Positions 27,580-39,577 of a DNA stretch of 64,000 nt are shown one piece after another. The DNA lies in NCBI GenBank assembly GCA_023954375.1, contig JAMLIC010000011.1, positions 1 to 64,000 of the forward strand, written 5' to 3'. This DNA is from Planctomycetota bacterium (GTDB taxonomy: Bacteria; Planctomycetota; J058). A model generated the notes under the pieces. That model searched no databases. It saw only the letters and a list, made by a program, of their open reading frames with translations, and was not told the origin of the DNA. A program made the position numbers and the translations under genes. Positions within the stretch are counted from its first letter, which is position 1, and each line of letters opens with the position of its first letter.

Positions 27580-28866
27580 CTACCCTCGCGCCCCCATCGC
27601 CACGTAGTCCCGCATGTCCGGGCCGGTGTAGATCTGCCGCGGGCGGGCGATCTTCTGCTCCTTGTCCTGGAGCATCTCCTGCCACTGCGCGAGCCACCCG
27701 ACCGTGCGCCCGATGGCGAACAGCACGGGGAAGAAGTCGACCGGGAAGCGCATGGCCTGGTAGATCAGCCCGCTGTAGAAGTCGACGTTCGGGTAGAGCT
27801 TGCGCGAGATGAAGTAGTCCTCCTCGAGCGCGATCCGCTCGAGCTCCATGGCGATCTCGAGCAGCGGGTTCGTCCCCGTGACCTGGAACACCTCGTGGGC
27901 GAGCTTCTTGATGATCTTCGCGCGCGGGTCGTAGTTGCGGTACACGCGGTGCCCGAAGCCCATGAGCATGGCGTCCTTGCTCTTCACCTTCTTGATGAAG
28001 TCGGGGACGTTCTCCTTCTTGCCGATCTTCTCCAGCATGTAGAGGACCTCGGCGTTGGCCCCGCCGTGCAGCGGGCCGTAGAGCGCCGCGGCGGCGCCGG
28101 CCAGGGCCGAGTAGGGGTCGACGCGCGACGAGCCGATCTGGCGCATCGTGCTGGTCGAGCAGTTCTGCTCGTGGTCGGCGTGGAGGATGAACAGCACGTC
28201 GAACGCGCGCTCGAGCGTCGGGTTCGGGACGTACTTCATCTCCGACATCTTGAAGACCATGGCCAGGAAGTTGCCCGTGTAGCTGAGCTCGTTGCTCGGG
28301 TAGACGTAGGGCAGGCCCTGCGAGTGGCGGTACGAGTAGGCCGCGAGGGTGGGGACCTTGGCGATCAGGCGCACGATCTGCCGGTGCCGCACGGCGGGGT
28401 CCTCGACCTCGCTCGCCTCGGGGTAGAAGCTCGAGAGCGCGGCCACCGACGAGATGAACATCGACATGGGGTTCGCGTCGTAGCGGAACCCCTCCATGAA
28501 GCGCTTGACGTTCTCGTGCACGAACGTGTGGTGCATGACCTCGTGCACGAACTGGTCGTGGCGCGGCTTCGCCGGCAGCTCGCCCTCGAGCAGGAGCTGC
28601 GCGCACTCGAGGAACGTGGCCTGCTCGGCCAGCTGCTCGATCGGGTAGCCGCGGTAGCGCAGGATCCCCTTGTCGCCGTCGATGTAGGTGACGCTGCTCC
28701 GACACGACGCGGTGTTGAGGTAGGCCGGGTCGTACGACATGAGCCCGAAGTCGTCCTCGGACGTCTTGATCTTCCGCAGCTCGATGGCGGAGATCGCGCC
28801 GTCGCGGATCGGGATCTCGTAGGTCTTGCCGTTGCGGTTGTCCGTGACCGTCAGCGTCTCGGCCAT
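27580..28866 (-). CDS. gltA: citrate synthase
   Basis: 428 residues, the usual length for hexameric type II bacterial citrate synthase. It condenses oxaloacetate and acetyl-CoA to citrate, the entry step of the TCA cycle. Family features seen: RGYPIEQLAEQATFLE, the catalytic His in LHADHEQNCSTST, the second His in GPLHGGANAEV, GFGHRVYRNYDPRA, and the Asp in YPNVDFYSGLIYQAM. The start ATG is chosen because MAETLTVTDN matches the family N-terminus. The 211-base upstream gap to the divergent prenyltransferase-repeat gene has no clear promoter box for gltA. Acetyl-CoA and succinyl-CoA from the nearby box pathway would feed this cycle. Confidence 0.96.
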   Translation of the reverse strand: MAETLTVTDNRNGKTYEIPIRDGAISAIELRKIKTSEDDFGLMSYDPAYLNTASCRSSVTYIDGDKGILRYRGYPIEQLAEQATFLECAQLLLEGELPAKPRHDQFVHEVMHHTFVHENVKRFMEGFRYDANPMSMFISSVAALSSFYPEASEVEDPAVRHRQIVRLIAKVPTLAAYSYRHSQGLPYVYPSNELSYTGNFLAMVFKMSEMKYVPNPTLERAFDVLFILHADHEQNCSTSTMRQIGSSRVDPYSALAGAAAALYGPLHGGANAEVLYMLEKIGKKENVPDFIKKVKSKDAMLMGFGHRVYRNYDPRAKIIKKLAHEVFQVTGTNPLLEIAMELERIALEEDYFISRKLYPNVDFYSGLIYQAMRFPVDFFPVLFAIGRTVGWLAQWQEMLQDKEQKIARPRQIYTGPDMRDYVAMGARG

Positions 28867-29065
28867 CTGCGCGCCCCCAATGTTCCGGTGCGCCGCCGGC
28901 GGCGGCCGCACCCATGCTCGGTTTCCCGGCCCTGCCCCTGGGCCTCCCTGCGCGCCGCGGCGGGTCGCGGTGCGCGGGGCCGGGATTCTACGGGCGGGGC
29001 CGGCGCCGGTAAACACGGCACCGGCCGCGCCGGGCATCACGGCTGGCGCGTCGCACGCGCCCCGC

Positions 29066-29071
29066 TACCAT
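29066..29071 (+). promoter_or_regulatory. -10-like box TACCAT, possible leaderless promoter
   Basis: TACCAT lies six bases before the GTG at 29078. The ATG inside it is out of frame with the gene. Confidence 0.3.
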
Positions 29072-29077
29072 GGGCCC

Positions 29078-30139
29078 GTGCCTCGCCCCCGCTTGAAGTG
29101 GACCCTGGCCCTCCTCCTGCTCGGCGGGCCGGTCGCCCTGGCCCGGGAGCGCCCGGACGTGGACGCCGGGCTGCGCTGGCTGGCCGCGCGTCAGGGCGCC
29201 GACGGCTCCTGGGGGCAGAAGGACAAGCTCGCCCTGACGGGCATGTCGGGGCTCGCCCTCCTGGCGTCGGGGTCCACGCCCACGCGCGGCCCCTACGCGC
29301 GGCACATCACGCGGGCGCTCCAGTTCGTCATGTCGACCCAGCAGGACGGGCGGGCGTTCCGCCACGAGTCGTCGGGCTACTCGGCGATCCACAACCACGG
29401 CTACGCGCTCCTGTTCGTCACGCAGGCCTACGGCGAGGGCGGCCCCCTCGACGACGCCATGCGCCGGGCGATCGAGGGCGGGCTGCAGGCGGCGGTGCAG
29501 AGCCAGCGCACCAACGGCGGGTTCAGCTACTACCTCTACGACGTCCAGGACCCGCGCTGGAAGGACATGTGGCGCGTCGACGAGGCGTCGACGACGGTCG
29601 CCCTCATCCAGGCCATGCGCGGGGCGCGCAACGCCGGCTTCACCGTCGAGCGCGACGCCCTCAACCGGGCCGCGCGCTACATCGCCGACAGCCAGCACCC
29701 CGAGACGGGCGGCTTCGTCTACTCGATCGGGGGCGGCGTGCGCGTGAGCTTCATCGAGGGGAGCAACCGCCCGACGTTCGCCATCACCGCGGCGGCCACC
29801 GCCGTGCTCCACGCGCTGGGCACCTACGAGGGGCCGGTCGTCGAGCGCGGGATCGTCTACATGGAGGCGTTCCTCCCGCCGTCGCGCAAGAAGGTCCCCT
29901 TCTTCTACTACGCCCACTACTACGCGGCGCAGGTGATGCACCTCGTCGGCGGCGCGCGCGGCGAGCGCTGGCTGGCGGCGATCCGCAAGGAGCTCGCCGA
30001 GCGGCAGCGCCCCGACGGCCGCTGGCCCGCCGACCCCGAGGACAGCCTGGCGCAGGGCGACTCGGAGCTGCTGAACACGGCCTGGGCCCTCCAGGTGTGC
30101 TTGATCGAGCGGGCCATGCTGCCGATCCACGAGCGGTGA
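29078..30139 (+). CDS. secreted prenyltransferase/squalene-oxidase repeat protein
   Basis: 353 residues from a GTG. A signal peptide (LALLLLGGPVALA) is followed by alpha/alpha-toroid repeats of the squalene-cyclase type: GLRWLAARQGADGSWGQK, ALQFVMSTQQDGRAF, YIADSQHPETGGFVYS and RQRPDGRWPADPED, each with the QxxDGxW/F-like turn. The DxDD or VxDCTA acid motifs of true terpene cyclases are absent. The protein is therefore probably not a cyclase but a secreted toroid protein of the kind abundant in Planctomycetota. It is 69 bases upstream of the LpoB-like lipoprotein gene. Confidence 0.75.
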   Translation: MPRPRLKWTLALLLLGGPVALARERPDVDAGLRWLAARQGADGSWGQKDKLALTGMSGLALLASGSTPTRGPYARHITRALQFVMSTQQDGRAFRHESSGYSAIHNHGYALLFVTQAYGEGGPLDDAMRRAIEGGLQAAVQSQRTNGGFSYYLYDVQDPRWKDMWRVDEASTTVALIQAMRGARNAGFTVERDALNRAARYIADSQHPETGGFVYSIGGGVRVSFIEGSNRPTFAITAAATAVLHALGTYEGPVVERGIVYMEAFLPPSRKKVPFFYYAHYYAAQVMHLVGGARGERWLAAIRKELAERQRPDGRWPADPEDSLAQGDSELLNTAWALQVCLIERAMLPIHER

Positions 30140-30208
30140 ACAGGGCCGGCGGGCGCCGCGTCGTTCCGAGACGCCCGGAGACGCCCACGATGACGCCGAG
30201 GAGGCGCG

Positions 30209-31195
30209 ATGGACCGCCGAGCGATGGACCGCCGACCCCCCCTCGCGCTGGCCCTGCTCCTGAGCGCCTGCGCCGCCTCGCCCCCCGAGCCCCCCGCCGG
30301 GACCGCGCAGGCCCCGGTCGCGCCCGCCAGCGGGCAGGCCCGGACCGGGCGGCGCGGCGCCCAGGCGCCGGACCGGCCCCCGCCCGCGCAGGCCCGCCGA
30401 CCCGGCCCCGACGGCGCGATCGATGAGGCGGCGGACGCGCTCGCGCAGCGCCTGGGTCGCCTCGACTGGCCCGCCCACGCGGCTCGGGACGCGGCGGGCC
30501 GCCCGCTCGTCATCATGGGCAGGATCCAGAACCGCACGCGGGGCTTCGTCGACACGCACGTCCTCGGCGACCGCGTGATGGCGCGCCTGGCGGACGTCGT
30601 CACGCGCGGGGAGGGCGCGCCGGCGGCCCTGGTCCTGCTGGGCGCCATCCGCGAGGATGTGTCGCACGGGCCCGCGGGCGCGGCCAGGACGTGGTCGGCG
30701 ACGCTGCGCCTCGTGGACGCGCCCCGCGGGCTCCTGCTCGCCCAGGGTCGGGCGCAGGCGGGCTCGACGGCCGCGCCCGGCGACGCGCCGGTGGACGTCG
30801 CCCGTCTGGCGGAGGAGGCGGCCGCCGAGCACGCGCGGCAGGTCGCGGCGCTCGCCGCGGCGGGCTGGCCCCAGCACCTCACCCTCACGAGCCCCCGCCC
30901 GGCGGCCCGGCTCGACCGCGCGGTCAACCGGACGCAAGAGCCGCTCGACGTGGCGTGGATGATGGACGTGGCCGCGCAGGCGATCCTCGACCAAGGCGCG
31001 GTCGACCTCGCCGCGGGCGCGGACGACGCCGCGGCCGCGCGCGAGGCGACGGGCGAGGAGGGCGACCACCTCTTCGCGCCGCTCATCATCCGCGCGGAGC
31101 TCGAGCGGGCGGGGCGCGGCCACGCGGTCAAGCTCCACCTCGTCGACACGACCCGCGGCGAGGCGCTCGTCTCGGTCGAGGCCCCGCGGCGCTGA
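30209..31195 (+). CDS. LpoB-like lipoprotein with a duplicated domain
   Basis: 328 residues, ATG preceded by GAGGAGG. Lipobox LLLSAC gives Cys ~21. After a Pro-rich linker, residues ~95-190 (LVIMGRIQNRTRGFVDTHVLGDRVMARLADVV ... TWSATLRLVDAPRGLLL) resemble the LpoB/penicillin-binding-protein-activator fold. A second, more diverged copy (~220-325) has AVNRTQEPLDVAWMMDVAAQAIL and VKLHLVDTTRGEALVSVE. The N-R-T element and the closing L-V-D-x-x-R-G occur in both halves, which supports an internal duplication. Known LpoB activates PBP1b from the outer membrane; whether this protein does so is unproven. Confidence 0.6.
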   Translation: MDRRAMDRRPPLALALLLSACAASPPEPPAGTAQAPVAPASGQARTGRRGAQAPDRPPPAQARRPGPDGAIDEAADALAQRLGRLDWPAHAARDAAGRPLVIMGRIQNRTRGFVDTHVLGDRVMARLADVVTRGEGAPAALVLLGAIREDVSHGPAGAARTWSATLRLVDAPRGLLLAQGRAQAGSTAAPGDAPVDVARLAEEAAAEHARQVAALAAAGWPQHLTLTSPRPAARLDRAVNRTQEPLDVAWMMDVAAQAILDQGAVDLAAGADDAAAAREATGEEGDHLFAPLIIRAELERAGRGHAVKLHLVDTTRGEALVSVEAPRR

Positions 31196-31208
31196 ATCAG
31201 CCTGGCGG

Positions 31209-32171
31209 TCAGCGCGCCGCGGCGGCCCAGCCCGCGCGGTCGACCGCCCGCAGCAGGGCGTCGAGCGTCCGCTCGCCGTGGTGCGAGGTGTCGACCGTCA
31301 GCTCGGCCTGCCGGTACAGTGGCTCGCGCGCGGCGAGGATCGCCTCGAGCTCGGCCATGGCGTCGTCGCGGCCGGCCATGGGCCGCCGGTCGCCCTGGGC
31401 CAGGACGCGCTGCATGTGGTCCTCGGGTCGGGCGCGCAGCCACACGGTCGTGCAGTGGGCCCGCGCCAGGCGGAAGGCCTCGTCGTTCTGGACGATGCCG
31501 CCGCCGAGCGCGACGACGAAGGGGCGGCCGCCGGCGAGGAGCGCCGAGAGGACCTGCATCTCGAGCCGGCGGTAGTAGGCCTCGCCGTGCAGCGCGAAGA
31601 GCTCCGTGAGCGAGAGGCCGGCCGCCTCCTCGATGCGGTCGTCGAGCTCCACGAAGGGGACGCCGAGCGCCGCGGCGAGCCGCGGCCCGAGCGTGCTCTT
31701 CCCCGCGCCGCGGAGGCCGAGGAGCGCGACCCCGCGGCGGCGCGCCTGGCCCAGCGCCGCCTCGACCGCGTCGACGCAGCGCTCGAGCTCCTCGGGCGCG
31801 CGCCCGGCGAGCAGGGCGTCGAGGCGGGTCCGCGCGCCCCCGACGCCCCCGCCGGCGCCGGTCGCCGGGGCGTCCGCGACGAGCGCGGCCGCGCTGACGC
31901 CGAGCGCGCGGGCCACGGCCTCGAGGCGCAGGACGGCGATGTTCGCCTGCCCCGCCTCGAGCTGGGCCACGAACCGCAGGCTGAGCCCGGCCTGCTCGGC
32001 GAGCGCCCGCGCGGTCAGCCCGCGCTCCTTGCGCAGCTGGCGCACGCGCGCCGCGAGGCGGGCGAGCAGGTCCGGACGCGGCGCCGCCGCCCTCCGCCCC
32101 TTCGCCGCCCCGGTGGGCCCCCGACTGCGCAAGCTCCTGGCCGCCAACAGCGCCTCGCCCTCTTGGTGCAC
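31209..32171 (-). CDS. boxR: BoxR-type regulator: XRE helix-turn-helix fused to a shikimate-kinase-like domain
   Basis: Up to 320 residues. N-terminal HTH (~38-100: RVRQLRKERGLTARALAEQAG, LSLRFVAQLEAGQANIAVLRLEAVARALG). The C-terminal domain (~140-310) has the P-loop LLGLRGAGKSTLG, VELDDRIEEAAG, ALGGGIV and RPMAGR, as in shikimate kinase. This fusion defines the BzdR/BoxR family, in which the kinase-like domain senses benzoyl-CoA and releases the repressor. It is divergent from boxC. The GTG at 32171 overlaps a good -10 box (TATAGT), so the true start is probably downstream; a TTG eight codons in is possible. Confidence 0.9.
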   Translation of the reverse strand: MHQEGEALLAARSLRSRGPTGAAKGRRAAAPRPDLLARLAARVRQLRKERGLTARALAEQAGLSLRFVAQLEAGQANIAVLRLEAVARALGVSAAALVADAPATGAGGGVGGARTRLDALLAGRAPEELERCVDAVEAALGQARRRGVALLGLRGAGKSTLGPRLAAALGVPFVELDDRIEEAAGLSLTELFALHGEAYYRRLEMQVLSALLAGGRPFVVALGGGIVQNDEAFRLARAHCTTVWLRARPEDHMQRVLAQGDRRPMAGRDDAMAELEAILAAREPLYRQAELTVDTSHHGERTLDALLRAVDRAGWAAAAR

Positions 32172-32180
32172 TATACTGCA
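32167..32180. promoter_or_regulatory. candidate BoxR operator O1 (TGCA-N6-TGCA)
   Basis: The sequence TGCACTATACTGCA fits the TGCA-N6-TGCA pattern I recall for BzdR/BoxR operators. It overlaps the -10 box of the boxR promoter, so binding would autorepress boxR. Confidence 0.65.
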
Positions 32181-32199
32181 CCCGCTTGAGGACGATCAA
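32171..32199 (-). promoter_or_regulatory. sigma-70-like promoter for boxR
   Basis: On the minus strand, -35 TTGATC (32194-32199), a 17-base spacer and -10 TATAGT (32171-32176). Transcription would begin near 32164, inside the annotated reading frame, which argues against the upstream GTG being the start codon. Confidence 0.55.
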
Positions 32200-32212
32200 G
32201 CACTATCTTGCA
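32199..32212. promoter_or_regulatory. candidate BoxR operator O2 (AGCA-N6-TGCA)
   Basis: AGCACTATCTTGCA differs from O1 at only three of 14 positions. It begins 32 bases after O1, about three helical turns, which would let dimers bind the same face. It overlaps the -35 of boxC and touches the -35 of boxR. Confidence 0.6.
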
Positions 32213-32236
32213 TGTCGATGGCGGGCGCGGTATCGT
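32208..32236 (+). promoter_or_regulatory. sigma-70-like promoter for boxC-boxB-boxD
   Basis: -35 TTGCAT (32208-32213), a 17-base spacer and -10 TATCGT (32231-32236). Transcription would start at about the ATG of boxC (32244), giving a leaderless message. Operator O2 covers the -35. Confidence 0.5.
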
Positions 32237-32243
32237 CGCGGCC

Positions 32244-33896
<1,653 letters not shown>

Positions 33897-33945
33897 CCTC
33901 CACCGCCCGAGGACGAGCCCCGAGGACACGGCCCGAGGACACGCA

Positions 33946-35391
<1,446 letters not shown>

Positions 35392-35401
35392 CGAGAGCGT
35401 G

Positions 35402-35486
35402 GGACACGGAGGCAACGGAGGGCGCACGGAGGACACGAAGCCGTGCTCTCCGCGTCCTCCGTGGCATCTCCGTGGCCTCCGTGTCC
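35402..35486. repeat. CACGGAGG/CCTCCGTG dispersed hairpin repeat, copy 4, inside the box operon
   Basis: The left arm begins GGACACGGAGGCAACGGAGG; the right arm ends CCTCCGTGTCC after CTCCGTGG units. The arms are complementary with a small loop near 35438-35441 (AAGC). It sits between boxB and boxD, so read-through from boxB to boxD must pass a long stem-loop. Confidence 0.88.
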
Positions 35487-35511
35487 AATCGTCGTCCGAC
35501 CCGAGGTACGC

Positions 35512-37089
35512 ATGAAGCAGCTCCGTTCCTACGTCGCCGGCCAGTGGGTCGCCGGGGGCGGCAAGGCCACGACCCTCTACAACCCGACCACCGAGGAGCC
35601 GATCTACGAGACCTCGACCGAGGGCGTGGACCTCGGCGCGGCGGTGGCCCACGCCCGCGCGCGCGGGCTGCCGGCGCTCCAGGAGCTGACGTTCGCCCAG
35701 CGCGCGCAGGCGCTCCAGGCGGCCGCCAACGCCCTGCACGCCCGGCGCGACGAGCTGCTCGACCTCGCCATGGTCTGCGGCGGCAACACCCGCGGCGACG
35801 CGAAGTTCGACGTCGACGGGGCGCTCGGCACGCTGGCCTTCTACGCGAAGCTGGGCGAGTCGCTCGGGGCGACGCGCTTCTTCGTCGACGGCCAGGGCGC
35901 GCAGCTGGGCCGCAGCCCCAAGTTCCACGGCGAGCACCTGCTCGTGCCGCGGCGCGGGGTCGCCGTGCACATCAACGCCTTCAACTTCCCGGCCTGGGGC
36001 CTGTGGGAGAAGGCGGCCGTGGCGCTCCTGGCGGGCGTGCCGGTGATCACGAAGCCCGCGACCAGCACCGCCGCCGTGGCCGTGCGGACGGTGGAGGTGG
36101 TCGTCGAGGCCGGCGCGCTGCCCGAGGGCGCGCTCCAGGTCATCGCCGGGTCGGCGACCCGCCTGACCGACCACCTCGGGCCGCAGGACGCCCTGGCGTT
36201 CACCGGCTCGAGCGACACCGCCGCCACGCTGCGCGCGCACGAGGCGTTCATCCGCCGCGGCGCCCGGATCAACATCGAGGCCGACAGCCTCAACGCCGCG
36301 ATCCTCGGCCCCGACGTCGAGGAGGGGTCGGAGACGTTCGACCTGTTCGTGCGCGAGGTGCTCCTCGACATGACCCAGAAGGCCGGGCAGAAGTGCACGG
36401 CGATCCGCCGCGTCTTCGTGCCCGCGGCGCGGATGGCCGCGGCGCGCGCGGCGCTCGTCGAGGCGCTCTCGGCGATCAAGACGGGCGACCCGTCCCTGCG
36501 CGAGGTCAAGGTCGGGCCGGTCGCCACCGCCGGCCAGCTCCGCGACGTGCGCGCCGGGGTGGAGCGGCTCAAGCGCGCGGCGACGCCGGTCGTCGGCGGC
36601 CAGGGCGACCTGCGCGGGGCGCTCACCGGGATCGCGAACGACAAGGGCTACTTCGTGTCGCCGGTGCTGCTCGAGGCCCAGGACGCCGCCGCGGCCGAGG
36701 AGGTCCACCGCCACGAGGTCTTCGGCCCGGTGGCGACGCTGCTCCCCTACTCCGGGGACGCGGCCGAGGCCGCGCGCCTGGTCGGGCTGGGCGACGGCGG
36801 CCTCGTCGCCTCGATCTACAGCGACGATGCGGACGTCGTCGGGCAGGTCGTCCTGGGCATGGCCCCCTACAACGGGCGCGTGAACGTGGGCGGCGCCAAG
36901 GTCGCCGAGCAGTCGCTCGGCCCCGGCGCCGTCCTGCCGCAGCTCGTCCACGGCGGGCCGGGCCGCGCCGGCGGTGGCGAGGAGCTGGGGGGCCTGCGCG
37001 GCCTCGACTTGTATCTGCAGCGGACCGCCGTCCAGGGGTACAAGCCCTTGCTGGAGAAGCTCGCGGGGCAGGGGCACCGGGTCGGGTGA
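35512..37089 (+). CDS. boxD: 3,4-dehydroadipyl-CoA semialdehyde dehydrogenase (NADP+)
   Basis: 525 residues. An aldehyde dehydrogenase of the PaaZ-like branch that oxidises the ring-opened semialdehyde to 3,4-dehydroadipyl-CoA. Seen: the N-terminal [29 protein letters not shown], the nucleotide-binding [29 protein letters not shown] (catalytic Glu region), and the nucleophilic Cys in [17 protein letters not shown]. The C-terminus has [20 protein letters not shown] and TAVQGY. Start ATG 35512 is the first in-frame ATG matching the family N-terminus. It is separated from boxB by a 120-base gap filled by a hairpin repeat. Confidence 0.93.
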   Translation: MKQLRSYVAGQWVAGGGKATTLYNPTTEEPIYETSTEGVDLGAAVAHARARGLPALQELTFAQRAQALQAAANALHARRDELLDLAMVCGGNTRGDAKFDVDGALGTLAFYAKLGESLGATRFFVDGQGAQLGRSPKFHGEHLLVPRRGVAVHINAFNFPAWGLWEKAAVALLAGVPVITKPATSTAAVAVRTVEVVVEAGALPEGALQVIAGSATRLTDHLGPQDALAFTGSSDTAATLRAHEAFIRRGARINIEADSLNAAILGPDVEEGSETFDLFVREVLLDMTQKAGQKCTAIRRVFVPAARMAAARAALVEALSAIKTGDPSLREVKVGPVATAGQLRDVRAGVERLKRAATPVVGGQGDLRGALTGIANDKGYFVSPVLLEAQDAAAAEEVHRHEVFGPVATLLPYSGDAAEAARLVGLGDGGLVASIYSDDADVVGQVVLGMAPYNGRVNVGGAKVAEQSLGPGAVLPQLVHGGPGRAGGGEELGGLRGLDLYLQRTAVQGYKPLLEKLAGQGHRVG

Positions 37090-37139
37090 GCCCGTCGGAC
37101 CGCTCCGCCCCGGGGCGCGCTGTATGATTCCGCCGGGGG

Positions 37140-39050
37140 ATGCCTGAGATGGAGCCATTCCGCGCCGCCCCGGAGGCCGGGACCGACGACACGCCCGCGG
37201 CGCCGTTCGCGCGCCCGCGCGAGCGGGGGCCGCGCCCGAGCCTCGAGCTGCCGAAGGAGCTGGCGGGCGGCGTCGTGGCCGACTATGCCCTGGAGCTCCC
37301 GATCGGCCAGGGCGGCATGTCGTGGATGTTCCGCGCCCGACGGCCCGCCGGGGAGGTCGTCGCCCTGAAGGTGCTCGACCCGGCCCTGGCGCGCGACCAG
37401 GGCGGCGAGCTGGTGCAGCGCTTCCTCCGCGAGGGGCCCGCCGCGGCGTCGGTGCGGCATCCCAACGTCGTCGGCGCCGTCGACCACGGCACCTGCCCGC
37501 GCACGGGCGTCCACTACATCGCGCTCGACTTCGTCGACGGCCAGACGATCGAGGACATGCTGACCGTCCGCGGGGCGATGCCCGAGGCCGAGGCGCTGAA
37601 CGTCGCCCTGGGGGTGGCGCAGGCGCTCACGGGGCTGGCCGCGGCCGGGATCGTGCACCGCGACGTGAAGCCGGCGAACATCCTGCTCGACGCCGCGGGC
37701 ACGCCGCGCCTGGCCGACCTCGGCGTGGCCAAGCTCCTCAACGCGGGCGCGCTCACGGCGGCCGGCGCGCTGCTCGGCACACCGCACTACATCGCCCCCG
37801 AGCAGGCGATCGGCATGGAGCAGGTCGACGCGCGCACGGACCTCTACGCGCTGGGCGTGACGCTCTTCCGCATGGTCACCGGCCAGCTCCCGTTCGCCGG
37901 CGAGGGCTTCCTCGACGTCGTGACGCGCCACGTGAACGAGGACCTCCCCGACCCGCGGGCCTTCGCGCCGGAGGTCTCGGCCGACACGGCGCGCCTCATC
38001 GCGTCGCTCGCCGCGCGCGATCCGGACGACCGCTACCCGGACGCCCGCGCCGCGGCGGAGGACATCGCGCGGGTGCTCCTCGGCCAGGAGGCCCACGGCT
38101 CGCCGGCGGTCGCGAAGGGGGCGAACGGCGCGGCGCCGCGGCCGCGCGCCGAGCCCAGGACCGCGCGCCATGTGGAGGACGACGGCCCGACCCCGGTGGC
38201 GCTCCCGCGCCCCCGCTCGTCGCCGCCCGCGCCCGAGCGGGCCGCGCCGCCGCCCCCCCGGCCCGCCGCCCAGGCCGCCGGGGCGCGCACCCGGACGCCG
38301 CCCCCGCGCCAGGCCCCGCCGACGCTGCGGATCACGGTGCGCACCGGCAGCCACGTGCTCGCGCGCAAGAAGTTCGACCAGGACGTCATCACGATCGGGC
38401 GCGAGCCGCGCTGCGACGTGCACATCGACAACCCCATGGTCTCGCGCCATCACTGCGAGATCCGCCGCACCGACGGCCGCTTCTCGGTGCTCGAGCGCAA
38501 CACGACCAACGGCACCTACCTCGGCGGCGCGCGCCTCAACGGCGAGCGCGACCTGCGGCCCGGTGACGTGATCGGCGTGACGAAGAAGTTCGAGGTCGAG
38601 GTGGCCTGGGACGTCGTCGCCCCGCCGTCGCCCGAGCCCGACCCGGCGGAGCAGACGTTCTTCGACGAGCCGCTCGACGACGAGGCGCACACCACCACCC
38701 CGGCGCCCGGGCTCGCGGCCGAGCCGGCGCCGCCGCCCGCGGCGGGCGGGGGGCGCGCGCGGCTCATCTTCAGCCGCGGCGGCAACATGGAGCGGCAGGT
38801 CGTCGAGGAGTGGTTCCAGGTCGGCCGCTCGCCCGAGTGCGACCTGCGGCTGGAGAGCAGCTTCGCCCCGCGCAAGGCCTACGTGGTCGCGCGGGGCCCG
38901 CGCGCCTACCACCTGTTCAACGTCGCGCCCTACCCGCAGACCGTGCTCGTCAACGGGCGGCCGACCGACGACGTGGCCCCCCTGCGCCACGGGGACAAGA
39001 TCAGCGCCTACGGCACCGAGGTGGTGTTCGAGGTCGTGCCCGACGCCTGA
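37140..39050 (+). CDS. Ser/Thr protein kinase with two C-terminal FHA domains
   Basis: 636 residues, ATG preceded 11 bases upstream by TATGAT (37123-37128). Kinase ~48-310: LPIGQGGMSWMFRA, Lys77, VHRDVKPANILL, LADLGVAK (DLG), GTPHYIAPEQ and DLYALGVTLF. A Pro/Ala/Arg-rich disordered linker (~310-395) follows. FHA1 (~395-490) is intact (VITIGREPRCDVHID, VSRHHCEIRR, TTNGTYLGGARLNGE). FHA2 (~545-632: FQVGRSPECDLRLESSFAPRKAYVVA) lacks S-x-x-H and is probably non-binding. No TM segment. The intact FHA could bind the kinase's own phosphorylated linker, a known mode in such proteins (inference). Confidence 0.88.
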   Translation: MPEMEPFRAAPEAGTDDTPAAPFARPRERGPRPSLELPKELAGGVVADYALELPIGQGGMSWMFRARRPAGEVVALKVLDPALARDQGGELVQRFLREGPAAASVRHPNVVGAVDHGTCPRTGVHYIALDFVDGQTIEDMLTVRGAMPEAEALNVALGVAQALTGLAAAGIVHRDVKPANILLDAAGTPRLADLGVAKLLNAGALTAAGALLGTPHYIAPEQAIGMEQVDARTDLYALGVTLFRMVTGQLPFAGEGFLDVVTRHVNEDLPDPRAFAPEVSADTARLIASLAARDPDDRYPDARAAAEDIARVLLGQEAHGSPAVAKGANGAAPRPRAEPRTARHVEDDGPTPVALPRPRSSPPAPERAAPPPPRPAAQAAGARTRTPPPRQAPPTLRITVRTGSHVLARKKFDQDVITIGREPRCDVHIDNPMVSRHHCEIRRTDGRFSVLERNTTNGTYLGGARLNGERDLRPGDVIGVTKKFEVEVAWDVVAPPSPEPDPAEQTFFDEPLDDEAHTTTPAPGLAAEPAPPPAAGGGRARLIFSRGGNMERQVVEEWFQVGRSPECDLRLESSFAPRKAYVVARGPRAYHLFNVAPYPQTVLVNGRPTDDVAPLRHGDKISAYGTEVVFEVVPDA

Positions 39051-39056
39051 CCGGGC

Positions 39057-39524
39057 TCACGGGAGGAAGCGGCCGCGCTCCGGCCCCCGCGGGACGCGGC
39101 AGGCGTCCGCCCCGCCGAAGAGGCGCAGGCGGTTGCGCGCCACCAGGGCGTAGACCAGGTCCCGCAGCGCGCGCGGGACCAGCCGGGCGAGCCGCGCGAG
39201 CGCCGCCCAGCGGCCGCCCAGGTAGCGGCCGATGGCGAGCGCGGCCTCCGAGCGGGTCAGGGCGCGCTCCTCGGGGCCGCCCGGGTCCAGCACGAGCACG
39301 AGCGAGTCGAAGCCCCGGCGCGGGTCGGCCGCGATCCCGTGCCGCGCGAGCAGGGGGGCGGCCGTCGGGCCCTGCAGCGGCGCGAAGCGCAGGGCCGCGC
39401 CCTCCGGCGGGCTCGGGTCGCGCTCGAGGACCCACTGGACGCTGCGCGCGCAGAGCCCGCACTCGCCGTCGTAGAGGAGCAGGGGCTCCCGCGCGCGCGG
39501 AGGGCTCACGTGCGAGGTGGACAT
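39057..39524 (-). CDS. DCC-family thiol-disulfide oxidoreductase-like protein (DUF393)
   Basis: 155 residues. The family hallmark LLYDGECGLCARSVQWVLERD (the DxxCxxC block) is at ~17-37. It is followed by LRFAPLQGP, SLVLVLDPG, RSEAALAIGRYLGG and a hydrophobic segment LVPRALRDLVYALVARNRLRLFG. Members have a thioredoxin-like CxxC but no firmly established substrate. A TAGGCT box six bases before the ATG supports the start. It is convergent with the kinase-FHA gene and divergent from the methyltransferase gene. Confidence 0.85.
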   Translation of the reverse strand: MSTSHVSPPRAREPLLLYDGECGLCARSVQWVLERDPSPPEGAALRFAPLQGPTAAPLLARHGIAADPRRGFDSLVLVLDPGGPEERALTRSEAALAIGRYLGGRWAALARLARLVPRALRDLVYALVARNRLRLFGGADACRVPRGPERGRFLP

Positions 39525-39530
39525 CCACTC

Positions 39531-39536
39531 AGCCTA
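39531..39536 (-). promoter_or_regulatory. -10-like box TAGGCT, possible leaderless promoter of the DCC gene
   Basis: TAGGCT on the minus strand ends six bases before the ATG at 39524. The divergent methyltransferase gene has TACCAT at 39556-39561. Confidence 0.35.
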
Positions 39537-39577
39537 CCTGGCCCGTGGTCGGCGTTACCATGCACCGCGGAGGCCCC

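Noticed and set aside
29078..30139. Squalene-hopene or terpene cyclase
   Set aside because: It has the toroid repeats but no DxDD-type catalytic acid motif, and it has a signal peptide.
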